A DNA stretch of 64,000 nucleotides from CAZWKX01 sp964614095 (GTDB taxonomy: Bacteria > Actinomycetota > Acidimicrobiia > Spongiisociales > UBA11373): NCBI GenBank assembly GCA_964614095.1, contig CAZTJO010000003.1, positions 1 through 64,000 on the forward strand, written 5' to 3'. The position numbers and the translations under genes are program-made. Each line of letters opens with the position of its first letter. Position 1 is the stretch's first letter. Shown here piece after piece: positions 1-8,590 of the stretch. The notes under the pieces are model-generated. The model saw nothing but the letters and a program-made list of their open reading frames with translations. It did not search any database and had not been told where the DNA came from.

Positions 1-2
1 AC

Positions 3-986
3 CTCTTCGACCAAGCCAACATGCACCCCCGCATGACCGACCTCTACCTCACCCACCTCACCAACCAACACACCATTGGCCAGATTCAGCTCTTCGCCAA
101 CTACCACGACACGGGCAAATGGACCGCCCACGCACGTTTCGGAGCCCGGCAACACTACGGACAAGAAGACGCCCCCAAATACCAAGCACTACAAGCCATC
201 ATCGAACAGACCCCGCCCCCGCCTCCACCTCCCACCACAACAACGGCCACAACGGCCACTACGACAACCACTGCTCCGGCGCCGACAAACACAACCGTTC
301 CCGGATCACCACCGCTGCCTTCGGAGTTCACCTGTCATGGCGAGGAGGCAACCATCCTGGGATCGGAAGGTGATGACATCATCATCGGCACCGAGAACAG
401 AGACGTCATCGTGGGCCGTGGTGGTGATGACGGCATTTGGGGCAACGGCGGAAACGACGTCATCTGCGCCGGCGCCGGCGATGACTACATCGATGGCGGC
501 AGCGGCAACGACCTGATTCTCGGACAAGGTGGCTCGGACACCATCAACGGAAGAGACGGCGCCGACACCCTCGTTGGAGGCAAGGGCGATGATGTGCTCG
601 ACGGTGGGATGGGCCGCGATCGTCTGCGCGGCGCCAACGGCGCCGACACGCTGGACGGCGGAAGCGACAACGACATCCTCAACGGCGGCAACGGCAACGA
701 CGTTGTCTCCGGCAACGGCGGCACCGACCGCCTGCGGGGCGGCAACGGCAACGACGTCCTCGACGGCGGCGACGGCAACGACCGCATCCACGGAGGCAAC
801 CACAACGATCTGCTTCGCGGTGGACCCGGACGCGATGTCCTCCGGGGCAACCGCGGTGCCGACAACCTTGAAGGCCAAGGCAACAACGACAGGCTGATCG
901 GCGGAGCGGGATGGGATGGGCTCAACGGAGGCCGTGGTTGCGACAGCTGCTTGACGGGTGAGATCCTCAACTTCTGCGAGAGCTAG
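3..986 (+). CDS. RTX-type calcium-binding repeat protein, 5' end cut by window
   Basis: The frame is open to the window edge, with codons for LFDQAN before the first ATG at 21, so the true start lies upstream. The first ~70 visible residues match no family I recognise. A Pro run and a Thr/Pro/Ala linker (about residues 65-95) lead into about twenty glycine-aspartate nonapeptides of the GGxGxDxUx type (for example GGNGNDVLDGGDGNDRI). These form the calcium-binding parallel beta-roll of RTX/hemolysin-type proteins. The C-terminus has two Cys (GCDSC, NFCES), as in many actinobacterial secreted RTX-like proteins. An extracellular or cell-surface role is inferred. The enzymatic or adhesive function is unknown because the N-terminus is missing. 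Confidence 0.85.
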   Translation, partial: LFDQANMHPRMTDLYLTHLTNQHTIGQIQLFANYHDTGKWTAHARFGARQHYGQEDAPKYQALQAIIEQTPPPPPPPTTTTATTATTTTTAPAPTNTTVPGSPPLPSEFTCHGEEATILGSEGDDIIIGTENRDVIVGRGGDDGIWGNGGNDVICAGAGDDYIDGGSGNDLILGQGGSDTINGRDGADTLVGGKGDDVLDGGMGRDRLRGANGADTLDGGSDNDILNGGNGNDVVSGNGGTDRLRGGNGNDVLDGGDGNDRIHGGNHNDLLRGGPGRDVLRGNRGADNLEGQGNNDRLIGGAGWDGLNGGRGCDSCLTGEILNFCES

Positions 987-1193
987 GCCCCGGTCCCAGG
1001 CGGCCGGCGTCTACACCCCCTCACCAGCAAAACATCCCGCGTTGCTCTTCTCAACGTCTTGCCGATTCCTTCGTGACCTAGAACTCCTCGGAGGCGATCG
1101 CTAGCCTTCTCGCGGCCAACCGGGGGTGGGCGCGCCGTAGTCAACCTCCGGCTCTGCTGTGCCGATGCACTTGCCGGAGCCGTCCATCTCAAA

Positions 1194-1943
1194 TTGCTGA
1201 GCTCACACACTGGGAGCAGAACACTGAACGTCGTGATCCTTGCCGGAGGACTCGGCACACGTCTAGCCGAGGAGACCGACGAGCGGCCCAAGGCCCTCGT
1301 CGAGATTGGTGGTCGCCCGATTCTCTGGCACATCATGCGCTACTACGCACACTTCGGCGTCACCGACTTCGTCGTGGCTCTCGGGTACATGGGCGACGAG
1401 ATCCGCCGATACGTAGAGGAGCACCGTGGCGGCGATGTTCCGACGGACTGGAACGTCAGACTGGTCGATACCGGCCCACATACAAACACCGGCGGGCGCA
1501 TCAAGCGTCTGGAAGACACCATCGACGACCCTACCTTCCTGCTCACCTGGTGCGATGGTCTCAGCGATATCGATCCTGCCGCTCTCCTGGCACTGCATCA
1601 ATCGCACTCGGGCCTGGTCACCCTCACGGCAGTCCATCCACCGTCACGGTTTGGTGAGGTGGAACTCGAAGGTGACCGAGTATCCCGGTTCCAGGAGAAG
1701 CCGGCCCGATCCGACCAATGGATCAACGGCGGCGTTTTCGCCGTGAGTCAAGAGATCTTCGACCACATAGACGGCGACGAGATCGATTGGGACCGCGCCG
1801 TGCTACCTCGGCTGGCGGAGTTGGGATTGCTGTTTGCCTACCGCCACAGCTCGTTCTGGCATTGTATGGATACTCTGAAGGAGCGGCGTTCCCTGGAATC
1901 GATCTGGCAGAGCGGCGCGGCGCCGTGGAAGGTTTGGAGGTAG
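1194..1943 (+). CDS. rfbF: Glucose-1-phosphate cytidylyltransferase-like nucleotidyltransferase
   Basis: This sugar-nucleotide pyrophosphorylase has the family signature VVILAGGLGTRL (about residues 12-23) followed by RPKALVEIGGRPILWHIM, closely matching RfbF/DdhA. Those enzymes make CDP-glucose from CTP and glucose-1-phosphate for deoxysugar pathways. The length (~249 aa) fits. The start is uncertain. TTG at 1194 gives the longest form, but a GGGAG at 1212-1216 sits about 7 nt before a CTG at 1224, directly ahead of the conserved core. The gene is followed after 3 nt by an SDR and then two methyltransferases, so it opens a sugar-biosynthesis operon. The exact nucleotide (CTP or dTTP) cannot be proved from sequence alone. 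Confidence 0.88.
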   Translation: MLSSHTGSRTLNVVILAGGLGTRLAEETDERPKALVEIGGRPILWHIMRYYAHFGVTDFVVALGYMGDEIRRYVEEHRGGDVPTDWNVRLVDTGPHTNTGGRIKRLEDTIDDPTFLLTWCDGLSDIDPAALLALHQSHSGLVTLTAVHPPSRFGEVELEGDRVSRFQEKPARSDQWINGGVFAVSQEIFDHIDGDEIDWDRAVLPRLAELGLLFAYRHSSFWHCMDTLKERRSLESIWQSGAAPWKVWR

Positions 1944-1946
1944 CGG

Positions 1947-2993
1947 ATGCGTGTGCTGGTCACCGGCAACAAAGGATACGTCGGCACCGTTCTCACCGGA
2001 TTGCTGACCGGGGCCGGACACGAGGTACTCGGCCTCGACAGCAACCTGTTCGATGGCTGCTCCATAGCTTCCATCGCACCGATTCCCACCATTGCCAAGG
2101 ACATCCGCGACGCCGAGATGGAGGACTTTGGCCGTGTCGATGCCGTAGTCCACCTCGCTGCCCTCTCCAACGACCCGCTGGGAGATCTGGATCCACAGCT
2201 CACGGATGACATCAATCACATTGGGGCGGTGCGTGTTGCAGAACTGGCCAAGGCGGCCGGTGTGACCCGTCTGGTCTTTGCCTCGAGCTGCAGCGTGTAC
2301 GGCGAGGGAGGACAGGATTGGCTGCGTGAAGACGCGCCGTTCAACCCGGTGACCGCCTACGCCCGCGCCAAGGCCGCAGCCGAGACGGAAATCACAGGAA
2401 TGGCCGATGAACAATTCACCGTCACCTTCCTGCGGCCAGCGACGGCCTACGGGGTGTCGCCGATGATCCGTTTCGATCTGGTGGTGAACAATCTCGTGGC
2501 ATGGGCATCGGCGACCGGGCGAGTCCACCTCAAGAGTGACGGCGGGGCTTGGCGGCCCCTGGTTCACGCGGAGGACATCGGGCGCGCCGCCATGGCCATA
2601 CTCGACGCGCCCATCGGCACCGTTCAGAGCCAGGTGTTCAACGTGGGCATCACCGAGGAAAACTTCCGCATTCTCGAGGTCGCCCAGGCGGTGGAACAAA
2701 CCGTTCCGGACGCAGTCATCGAGTACGCCGCGGATGCCTCACCCGACCGCCGCTGCTACCGGGTCGATTTCGGCAAGATCGAACGAACCCTGCCCGGCTT
2801 CGACCCACAATGGCGCATGATCGATGGAGCCGCTCAGGTCTACGGGACGATCCGAGCACTGGGGCTCGGAACTGAGGATTTTGAGGGCGCCAGGTACAAC
2901 CGGCTTGCTCACATAAAGCAGCTGCTCGACGGTGGCCGGCTGGGGTCCGATCTGCGCTGGCCGGACGGCGCCAGGGGAACAGTGAGATCATGA
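1947..2993 (+). CDS. Extended SDR NAD-dependent sugar epimerase/dehydratase
   Basis: A nucleotide-sugar modifying enzyme of the extended short-chain dehydrogenase family, 348 aa. The Rossmann glycine motif is VTGNKGYVG (residues 5-13), the active-site Ser lies in FASSCSVYG (111-119), and the YxxxK pair is Y138/K142 (YARAK). It lies 3 nt after the cytidylyltransferase, and its stop overlaps the next start (ATGA at 2990). It probably acts on the NDP-sugar made by the preceding gene as an epimerase, 4,6-dehydratase or reductase. The reaction cannot be fixed from the motifs visible here. Confidence 0.88.
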   Translation: MRVLVTGNKGYVGTVLTGLLTGAGHEVLGLDSNLFDGCSIASIAPIPTIAKDIRDAEMEDFGRVDAVVHLAALSNDPLGDLDPQLTDDINHIGAVRVAELAKAAGVTRLVFASSCSVYGEGGQDWLREDAPFNPVTAYARAKAAAETEITGMADEQFTVTFLRPATAYGVSPMIRFDLVVNNLVAWASATGRVHLKSDGGAWRPLVHAEDIGRAAMAILDAPIGTVQSQVFNVGITEENFRILEVAQAVEQTVPDAVIEYAADASPDRRCYRVDFGKIERTLPGFDPQWRMIDGAAQVYGTIRALGLGTEDFEGARYNRLAHIKQLLDGGRLGSDLRWPDGARGTVRS

Positions 2994-4228
2994 CGATGGC
3001 ACCGGAGGCTCCAAGCTGCCGCTCCTGCGGGAATCAGGAGCTGAGCCTGATTCTCTCCCTGGGCACGACCCCACTGGCAGATCGTCTGGTGGCGGAAGAG
3101 AACCTGGACCAAGAGGAGATCTTCGCCCCGCTCGACTTGGTGCTGTGCCGGGCCTGCTCCCTCGTGCAAATCACCGAGACCGTGGCACCGGAAATCCTCT
3201 TTCACGAGGACTACCCATACTTCTCGTCCGTCTCCAGCACCCTTCTCGAACACTCCAGCATCAACGCCAAAGAGCTCATCGAGACCCGCCGGCTGGGCCC
3301 ATCGAGCCTGGTCATCGAGATCGGCAGCAACGACGGCTACATGCTCCGCAACTTCGTCGAGCGCGGCATACCGGTGCTCGGCATCGATCCTGCCCGCCCG
3401 CCGGCGCAGGCAGCCATCACCGCCGGGATCCCCACCCAGATCCAGTTCTTCGGTGAGACCGTTGCCGCCGAACTCGCCGCCGCGGGCCGGTTCGCCGACG
3501 TGATCATCGCCAACAACGTGCTCGCCCACGTCGCCAATCTCAACGGCTTGGTCGCCGGGGTGGCCACCCTCCTCAAACCGAACGGCGTCGCGGTGATGGA
3601 GTTCCCTTACCTCGCCGATCTCATCGACCGATGCGAGTTCGACACGATTTACCACCAGCATCTCTGCTACTTCTCGGTCACTGCGCTCGATCGGCTCTTC
3701 AGGCGTCACGGCCTGATCCTGACCGACGTCCGGCGGCTCGCCATCCATGGCGGCTCACTACGCATCTACGTGGAGCAAAATGGACCGCAGAGCCGGGCAG
3801 TGCTCGATCTCCTGGCCTCGGAGGAGGATCGCGGTTTGACCCGGCCCGAAGGGCTGGAGGGGTTCGTGGATTCGGTTCGGGAAGTCCGCGAGAAGCTGAA
3901 CACCCTCCTCCACAATCTCAAAGCAAAGGGACACAGAATCGCCGCCTACGGCGCCGCCGCCAAAGGAACAACTCTGCTGGCCTACTGCGGCATCGATTCC
4001 GAAACCCTTGATTACGTGGTCGACCGCGCCCCCTTTAAGCAGGGGCGGTACATGCCGGGGAATCATCTGGCCATCTTGCCCCCCGAACATCTGCTGGTCG
4101 ATCGGCCGGATTACCTGCTCCTGCTTCCATGGAATCTGGCCGAAGAGATCCTTGAGCAGCAGAGCGAATACCGCGCTGCCGGGGGCAGGTTCATCATTCC
4201 CATCCCGCGCCCTCACATCGCGCCATGA
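2990..4228 (+). CDS. Deoxysugar C-methyltransferase (zinc-binding N-terminus)
   Basis: The three-part architecture is that of TylC3-type NDP-hexose C-methyltransferases, 412 aa. An N-terminal zinc-binding motif has two Cys pairs (C10/C13 and C53/C56 in LCRACSLVQ). A class I SAM-binding domain carries VIEIGSNDGYML (~107-118). A C-terminal domain contains AAYGAAAKGTTLL, typical of the C-methyltransferase C-terminal fold. Such enzymes add a methyl to a ring carbon of a 4-keto sugar. The start overlaps the SDR stop by 4 nt, so the two genes are translationally coupled. The product is probably a C-methylated, branched deoxysugar. Confidence 0.88.
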   Translation: MTMAPEAPSCRSCGNQELSLILSLGTTPLADRLVAEENLDQEEIFAPLDLVLCRACSLVQITETVAPEILFHEDYPYFSSVSSTLLEHSSINAKELIETRRLGPSSLVIEIGSNDGYMLRNFVERGIPVLGIDPARPPAQAAITAGIPTQIQFFGETVAAELAAAGRFADVIIANNVLAHVANLNGLVAGVATLLKPNGVAVMEFPYLADLIDRCEFDTIYHQHLCYFSVTALDRLFRRHGLILTDVRRLAIHGGSLRIYVEQNGPQSRAVLDLLASEEDRGLTRPEGLEGFVDSVREVREKLNTLLHNLKAKGHRIAAYGAAAKGTTLLAYCGIDSETLDYVVDRAPFKQGRYMPGNHLAILPPEHLLVDRPDYLLLLPWNLAEEILEQQSEYRAAGGRFIIPIPRPHIAP

Positions 4229-4241
4229 GGGACCGGTGCCG

Positions 4242-5435
4242 GTGACCGACCCTGGAGCAACTACGAGGTGCCCCTGCTGCCGCCGGGAGCAACCCGACGT
4301 CTTCTACTCGGTGGAGACCGTCCCCGTCCACGACGTGCAGCTCCACCGAACTCGTGCCGCCGCCCTCGGTTGTGCCACCGGCGACCTGAACATCTCCTTC
4401 TGTGATGCCTGCGGCTTCATCTGGAACACGGCGTATCGAGCCGAGCTGCTCGACTACGGGCACGAATACGAATCCACCCAGGCGTATTCATCGACCTTCA
4501 ATCGGTTCCATGAGCGGCTGGCCCGAGACCTGATTGAACGTTTTGATCTCCGAGGGCGCACCATCCTGGAGGTCGGCTGCGGCCAGGGAGAATTCCTCGA
4601 GCTGTTGTGTGAAATCGGCGACAATCGGGGCATAGGTTTTGATCCCGCCTACCGGGGGGAGACCGAGGTCGGTTCGATCACGTTTGTGCCCGGCTACTAC
4701 CCACCCCCCCAAGCGGACCTCGCCGCCGATCTGTTGTGCTGCAAGATGACTCTGGAACATGTACCCGAGCCGGCCCTTCTGCTGGCCACAATCCGACAGG
4801 CCATCGGGAGCAACACCATCGTCTTCTTCCAGGTTCCCGACACGTTGCGCATCCTGCGGGAGCGCGCCTTCTGGGACATCTACTACGAACACTGCAACTA
4901 CTTCAGTGCCGGCTCCCTGGCCAGGGTGTTTCGGCGGAGCGGATTCGATGTGACCGATGTCTGGCGTGACTACAACGACCAATACCTGATGATCGAGGCT
5001 CGGGCCGGAAGCGGAGAGTCATCGCCCTTGTCCGCCGAGGAGACACCCAGGATCCTCAAAACCGAGGTGGAGGAGTTCTCTGCCGACGTCGCCGATCATC
5101 TTGAGTGCTGGAGGGATTACCTGCGCCGCGAATCCGAGGCAGGCCGACGTACATTCCTCTGGGGCGGAGGATCCAAGGCAGTGGCTTTTCTCTCCGCGAC
5201 GGGGTCTTCCAACCATGTTCCGTTTATCGTCGACGTAAACCCCAACAAGACGGGCACATTCCTAGCCGGATCGGGAGTGGAGATCCTGCACCCGGATTCT
5301 CTGGCCGCCAACCCACCGGACGCCGTTGTGGCCATGAATCCCATATACCGCAACGAGATAGCCGCCGATCTAGAGACACGCGGAATCCCGGCGCGGGTCG
5401 AGGCCCTCGGGGTTCCGAACCATCCGGTCGCCTAA
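4242..5435 (+). CDS. Second SAM-dependent methyltransferase of the C-methyltransferase type
   Basis: This 397-aa protein has the same plan as the previous gene but is quite different in sequence. An N-terminal Cys motif CPCC and a later FCDACGF look like a zinc site. The SAM motif ILEVGCGQGEFLELL is near residue 107, and a C-terminal part contains FLWGGGSKAVAFL, the counterpart of the AAYGAAAKG segment upstream. GTG at 4242 is chosen because GAGGGA at 4227-4232 lies 9 nt before it. GTG at 4236 is only 3 nt from that site. The longer open frame back to 4008 runs inside the preceding gene. It may methylate a second sugar or a second position. Confidence 0.85.
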   Translation: MTDPGATTRCPCCRREQPDVFYSVETVPVHDVQLHRTRAAALGCATGDLNISFCDACGFIWNTAYRAELLDYGHEYESTQAYSSTFNRFHERLARDLIERFDLRGRTILEVGCGQGEFLELLCEIGDNRGIGFDPAYRGETEVGSITFVPGYYPPPQADLAADLLCCKMTLEHVPEPALLLATIRQAIGSNTIVFFQVPDTLRILRERAFWDIYYEHCNYFSAGSLARVFRRSGFDVTDVWRDYNDQYLMIEARAGSGESSPLSAEETPRILKTEVEEFSADVADHLECWRDYLRRESEAGRRTFLWGGGSKAVAFLSATGSSNHVPFIVDVNPNKTGTFLAGSGVEILHPDSLAANPPDAVVAMNPIYRNEIAADLETRGIPARVEALGVPNHPVA

Positions 5436-5646
5436 CTGACAGATTCGCGGCATGGGATCGCACGCGACGCCAGAAGAATCAAGATGTTGCGGGGCACCGC
5501 AAGGGCGAAGATCCCGGAGCCGCCACCTGCGGTATCCCTCCGCCGCTTCACCCGAGACCCCCGGGGCTTTCAGGCCGCAAGGGGCGCCGGGCACGGATGC
5601 CGCGGCAATCGACTGATCTGCACCCGGTTCTGGGATGCCAGCGGGC

Positions 5647-6627
5647 CTAGGGCGGATCTCCGCGCCAGCGTTGCCAGTCCACAATATCGTTGAGACCAAA
5701 GAGGCGCCGTTTCGCGGCACGCGCAAGCTCAAAAGCCCGCGGGTAGAAGGCAACCACGACGTCGACGATCATCCGCAGCGCGTTCCAGTTCCTGAACCAC
5801 CAATGCACCATGTGTCGGTAGCAGCGGAGGCGCTCCCGACGATCGGTCAGCTGGCGGCGAACCTCATGCCCGTACTCGGCGTACTGCCTCCAGAGGGGGA
5901 ACCGGGTCCGCTTCTTGCCGGAGGTGTCATGCCACGTGCCCCGATTCTGGATACTCACACCGTCGCTGTATCGGTCGGGGTGGCTTCGATTCATGAACAG
6001 CGGCTCGGGTATCTGTATAAAACGGCCCCGCAGCGCCAGCACGGCCAGAAGGACCTGGTCGGAGCCGTGGTAAGTGCCGTGCAACGGGGTGCCCTCGAGG
6101 GCCTCCTTGCGGAAGATCCCGAAAAAGTCGGTCCCCATATGTGCAGGCAGGATGATGGCGGCAAAACGATCTGAGGCGCGAGGTGAATCGGCGGTCCTCA
6201 AGCCGGGGTCGTAAACGCTCACCTCCTCGCCGTCCGCATCGATCAGGGTCACCAGCGTGCGGCAAAGGACGGCGTCGGGATCGGCATCGAGCGCGGCGAT
6301 GCAGCGCTCCAAAAACTCAGGCGCCAGAACATCGTCGTGAGCGTGCCACTTGAAATAGCCGGCCGCGGCCAGCGAGTAGACGCGGTTGTAATTGGCGGCG
6401 GCGCCGAGGTTCTCTGCGTTTCGAACAAACTGGATACGCTCGTCGCGGGCGGCGTACTCCTCGCAGATCTCCGCCGTCCGATCCGTGGACGCGTTGTCGC
6501 AGATGATCAGCTCGAAATCGGTGAACGTCTGAGCCATGATCGAGTCGATCGCGGTCGCGAGGTAATTCTCCCCGTTGTACACGGGGATGCCGATGCTGAG
6601 TTTGGGTGCATCCGACCGTTGTGCCAC
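5647..6627 (-). CDS. Family 2 glycosyltransferase
   Basis: A GT-A fold glycosyltransferase of 326 aa with the N-terminal signature SIGIPVYNGENYL (11-23), the nucleotide-binding ICDNASTDR (42-50) and an acidic pair in KWHAHDDVLAPEF (D98, D99) that would bind metal and nucleotide sugar. The start is GTG at 6627, with GGGAG about 8 nt upstream. It converges with the methyltransferase operon and probably belongs to the same surface-glycan region, transferring one sugar to a lipid- or protein-linked acceptor. Donor and acceptor are unknown. The 210-bp gap to the operon (5436-5646) shows nothing I can name. Confidence 0.9.
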   Translation of the reverse strand: MAQRSDAPKLSIGIPVYNGENYLATAIDSIMAQTFTDFELIICDNASTDRTAEICEEYAARDERIQFVRNAENLGAAANYNRVYSLAAAGYFKWHAHDDVLAPEFLERCIAALDADPDAVLCRTLVTLIDADGEEVSVYDPGLRTADSPRASDRFAAIILPAHMGTDFFGIFRKEALEGTPLHGTYHGSDQVLLAVLALRGRFIQIPEPLFMNRSHPDRYSDGVSIQNRGTWHDTSGKKRTRFPLWRQYAEYGHEVRRQLTDRRERLRCYRHMVHWWFRNWNALRMIVDVVVAFYPRAFELARAAKRRLFGLNDIVDWQRWRGDPP

Positions 6628-6823
6628 CTGGGCAACTCCCTGACTTCAGCACACCTTGTGCCGTTCCAACCCTTCCCGAACATCGGTCCGTACGAGCCGG
6701 CACTTCAGCCCACCATTCTGGCGCATTATCTTCTCGACGGAGTTCAGGATCGCGAATCCGAACCCATGAATCGGCGATTGTTACAGCTCAGATCCACCAA
6801 GAGCCCATCGTATCCGGGTGGCC

Positions 6824-7834
6824 TCATTCGGCACCACCGCGTCCCGTCGCCTTGAGCCAATCGACGATCTCACCGACATATCCGTGTGCGAGGCAGGTGA
6901 CCGTGTCCGCGCCGCCGTAGTAGATCGCCATTCGTCCGGTCGGCTGATCGACCAAGGCCGCACACGGGAAAACGACGTTCGGCACGTCACCCACTTGCTC
7001 ATATGTGCGCTGCGGTGAAAGCAGGTAATCGTTGCCACGAGCAATCACTTGCCAGGGCCGCTCCAGATCGAGCAGGGCCGCGCCCATCGAATAGACGAAG
7101 CCGTTGCACGACGTCAGCACGCCGTGGTAGAAAAGCAACCAGCCTTCCTCCGTCTCGATCGGGGTCGGCCCGGCACCGATTTTGGTGCTCTGCCAGCCTG
7201 GTGTTGTGCCCATCACAAACCGGTGCCTTCCCCAGTGGATCAGGTCCGGGCTCTCCGAGAGGTACATGTCGCCAAACGGTGTGTGCCCGTCGTCACTCGG
7301 CCTGCTCAGAAGCACATAGGACCCGTTCACCTTGCGGGGGAACAGCACACCGTTCCTGTTGAAGGGGAGAAAGACGTTGTCGAGTTGGGTGAAGACCTCA
7401 AAATCTGTGGTGTAGGCGATGCCGATCGTGGGGCCGTGATAACCGTTGCACCAAGTCACGTAGTAGCGGTCCTCCAGCCAGGTGACACGGGGGTCGTAAG
7501 CGAACTCGAACGATTCCTGGATCTCGGGCACACGTTCATCTGCCGCCACAAAGGCGATGGGATCGTGATCGATGTCCCATGTCAGGCCATCGACGCTGTG
7601 CCCGGCATGCACATTCATGATTCGAGAGATGTCGTCCACACGAAAGACGCCGGCGAACCGGTCCCCATAGGGGACCACCGCCGAATTGAAGATGCTGTTC
7701 GACCGCGGGATCAGATCACGTGAAATGATCGGATTCCGGCTCGAGCGCCAGATGAGATCATTGTTGCCCGCAGCCCGGTCCTCCCAAGGGATGTTCTTCA
7801 GCTCCGCTGGAGGCGGCTCGTTTCCCTTTGTCAT
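6824..7834 (-). CDS. GH130-family glycoside phosphorylase/hydrolase
   Basis: A five-bladed beta-propeller enzyme resembling glycoside hydrolase family 130 (beta-mannoside phosphorylases and related hydrolases), 336 aa. Visible family features include AVVPYGDRFAGVFRVDD near the N-terminus, the DPRVTWLEDRYYVTW block, and the WLLFYHGV and IYYGGADTV segments. The start is ATG at 7834, with GGAAGG 8 nt upstream. The in-frame GTG at 7840 is too close to that site. The family acts on beta-linked mannose or related glycans in the cytoplasm. Placement beside a glycosyltransferase and sugar genes suggests glycan turnover. Substrate is not predictable here. Confidence 0.85.
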   Translation of the reverse strand: MTKGNEPPPAELKNIPWEDRAAGNNDLIWRSSRNPIISRDLIPRSNSIFNSAVVPYGDRFAGVFRVDDISRIMNVHAGHSVDGLTWDIDHDPIAFVAADERVPEIQESFEFAYDPRVTWLEDRYYVTWCNGYHGPTIGIAYTTDFEVFTQLDNVFLPFNRNGVLFPRKVNGSYVLLSRPSDDGHTPFGDMYLSESPDLIHWGRHRFVMGTTPGWQSTKIGAGPTPIETEEGWLLFYHGVLTSCNGFVYSMGAALLDLERPWQVIARGNDYLLSPQRTYEQVGDVPNVVFPCAALVDQPTGRMAIYYGGADTVTCLAHGYVGEIVDWLKATGRGGAE

Positions 7835-8069
7835 GAACACACCCTTCCGTTCTCAGATTCGGCGTCCTCCCGGAGAGCCGACGCGTCATGTCCTACCCCG
7901 CCGCACCGGTAGCCGGGCCGCTGTGGATGTGGCGTCGGAGAGCAGGAGAAAGATCGGGCACGATGATAATGACCCGCGCTGGGATCCCCCGGGGCGCCCT
8001 CTCCCAAAAGACAAAACGGCCGCCCAGCTACGATGCGGCGCCGCAGGCTCCACGGAGAGATGAGGTTCC

Positions 8070-8579
8070 ATGCCGAAGCTGTACGAGACCCCGCCCGAGA
8101 TCATCATCGACATGGACAAGCCCCACACGGCGACCCTCCATACAAACCACGGTGACATCACACTCAAGTTCGATCCCGTACACGCGCCGATCACCGTCAA
8201 CAACTGGCTCTTCCTTGCGCGCGACGGCTTCTACGACGGCGGCGTGTTCCACCGAGTGATTCCGGGTTTTGTCGCCCAAGGTGGAGATCCAACGGGAACG
8301 GGGCGGGGCGGCCCCGGATACAAGTTCAGAGATGAACTCGAGGGACCGGGCAAGTACACCAGAGGGACCGTTGCTATGGCCAACGCCGGACCCAACACCA
8401 ACGGCAGCCAGTTCTTCATCTGCCTCGCCGATGTGCGCTTGCCCCACGCCTACACCATCTTCGGTGAAGTCATCGACGGCATGGATGTGGTGGACGCCAT
8501 AGGTGCGCTGCCCACCGATTCCGCCGATCGGCCCGCCGCAGACGCCATCATCAATCGAGTGTCCGTCACCGAGGGCTGA
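8070..8579 (+). CDS. Peptidyl-prolyl cis-trans isomerase, cyclophilin type
   Basis: A single-domain cyclophilin of 169 aa that catalyses proline isomerisation during protein folding. The family core FHRVIPGFVAQGGDPTGTG (60-78) includes the catalytic Arg62, followed by MANAGPNTNGSQFFI and the HAYTIFGEVIDGMDVV region. No signal peptide is visible, so it is probably cytoplasmic. GAGAUGAGG-like purines lie just before the ATG at 8070. The gene converges with the photolyase downstream, 11 nt apart. Confidence 0.95.
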   Translation: MPKLYETPPEIIIDMDKPHTATLHTNHGDITLKFDPVHAPITVNNWLFLARDGFYDGGVFHRVIPGFVAQGGDPTGTGRGGPGYKFRDELEGPGKYTRGTVAMANAGPNTNGSQFFICLADVRLPHAYTIFGEVIDGMDVVDAIGALPTDSADRPAADAIINRVSVTEG

Positions 8580-8590
8580 GTCGCCACCGG

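Noticed and set aside
306..878. 190-codon minus-strand ORF rich in Val and Ala
   Set aside because: It is the antisense of the RTX repeat and owes its openness to the repeat.
340..950. Short regularly spaced DNA repeats resembling a CRISPR array
   Set aside because: The spacing is 27 bp and codes for RTX nonapeptides in one continuous frame. There are no unique spacers.
4008..4241. 78-codon N-terminal extension of the second methyltransferase
   Set aside because: It is embedded in the preceding gene, and a GTG with a well-spaced ribosome site at 4242 explains the start.
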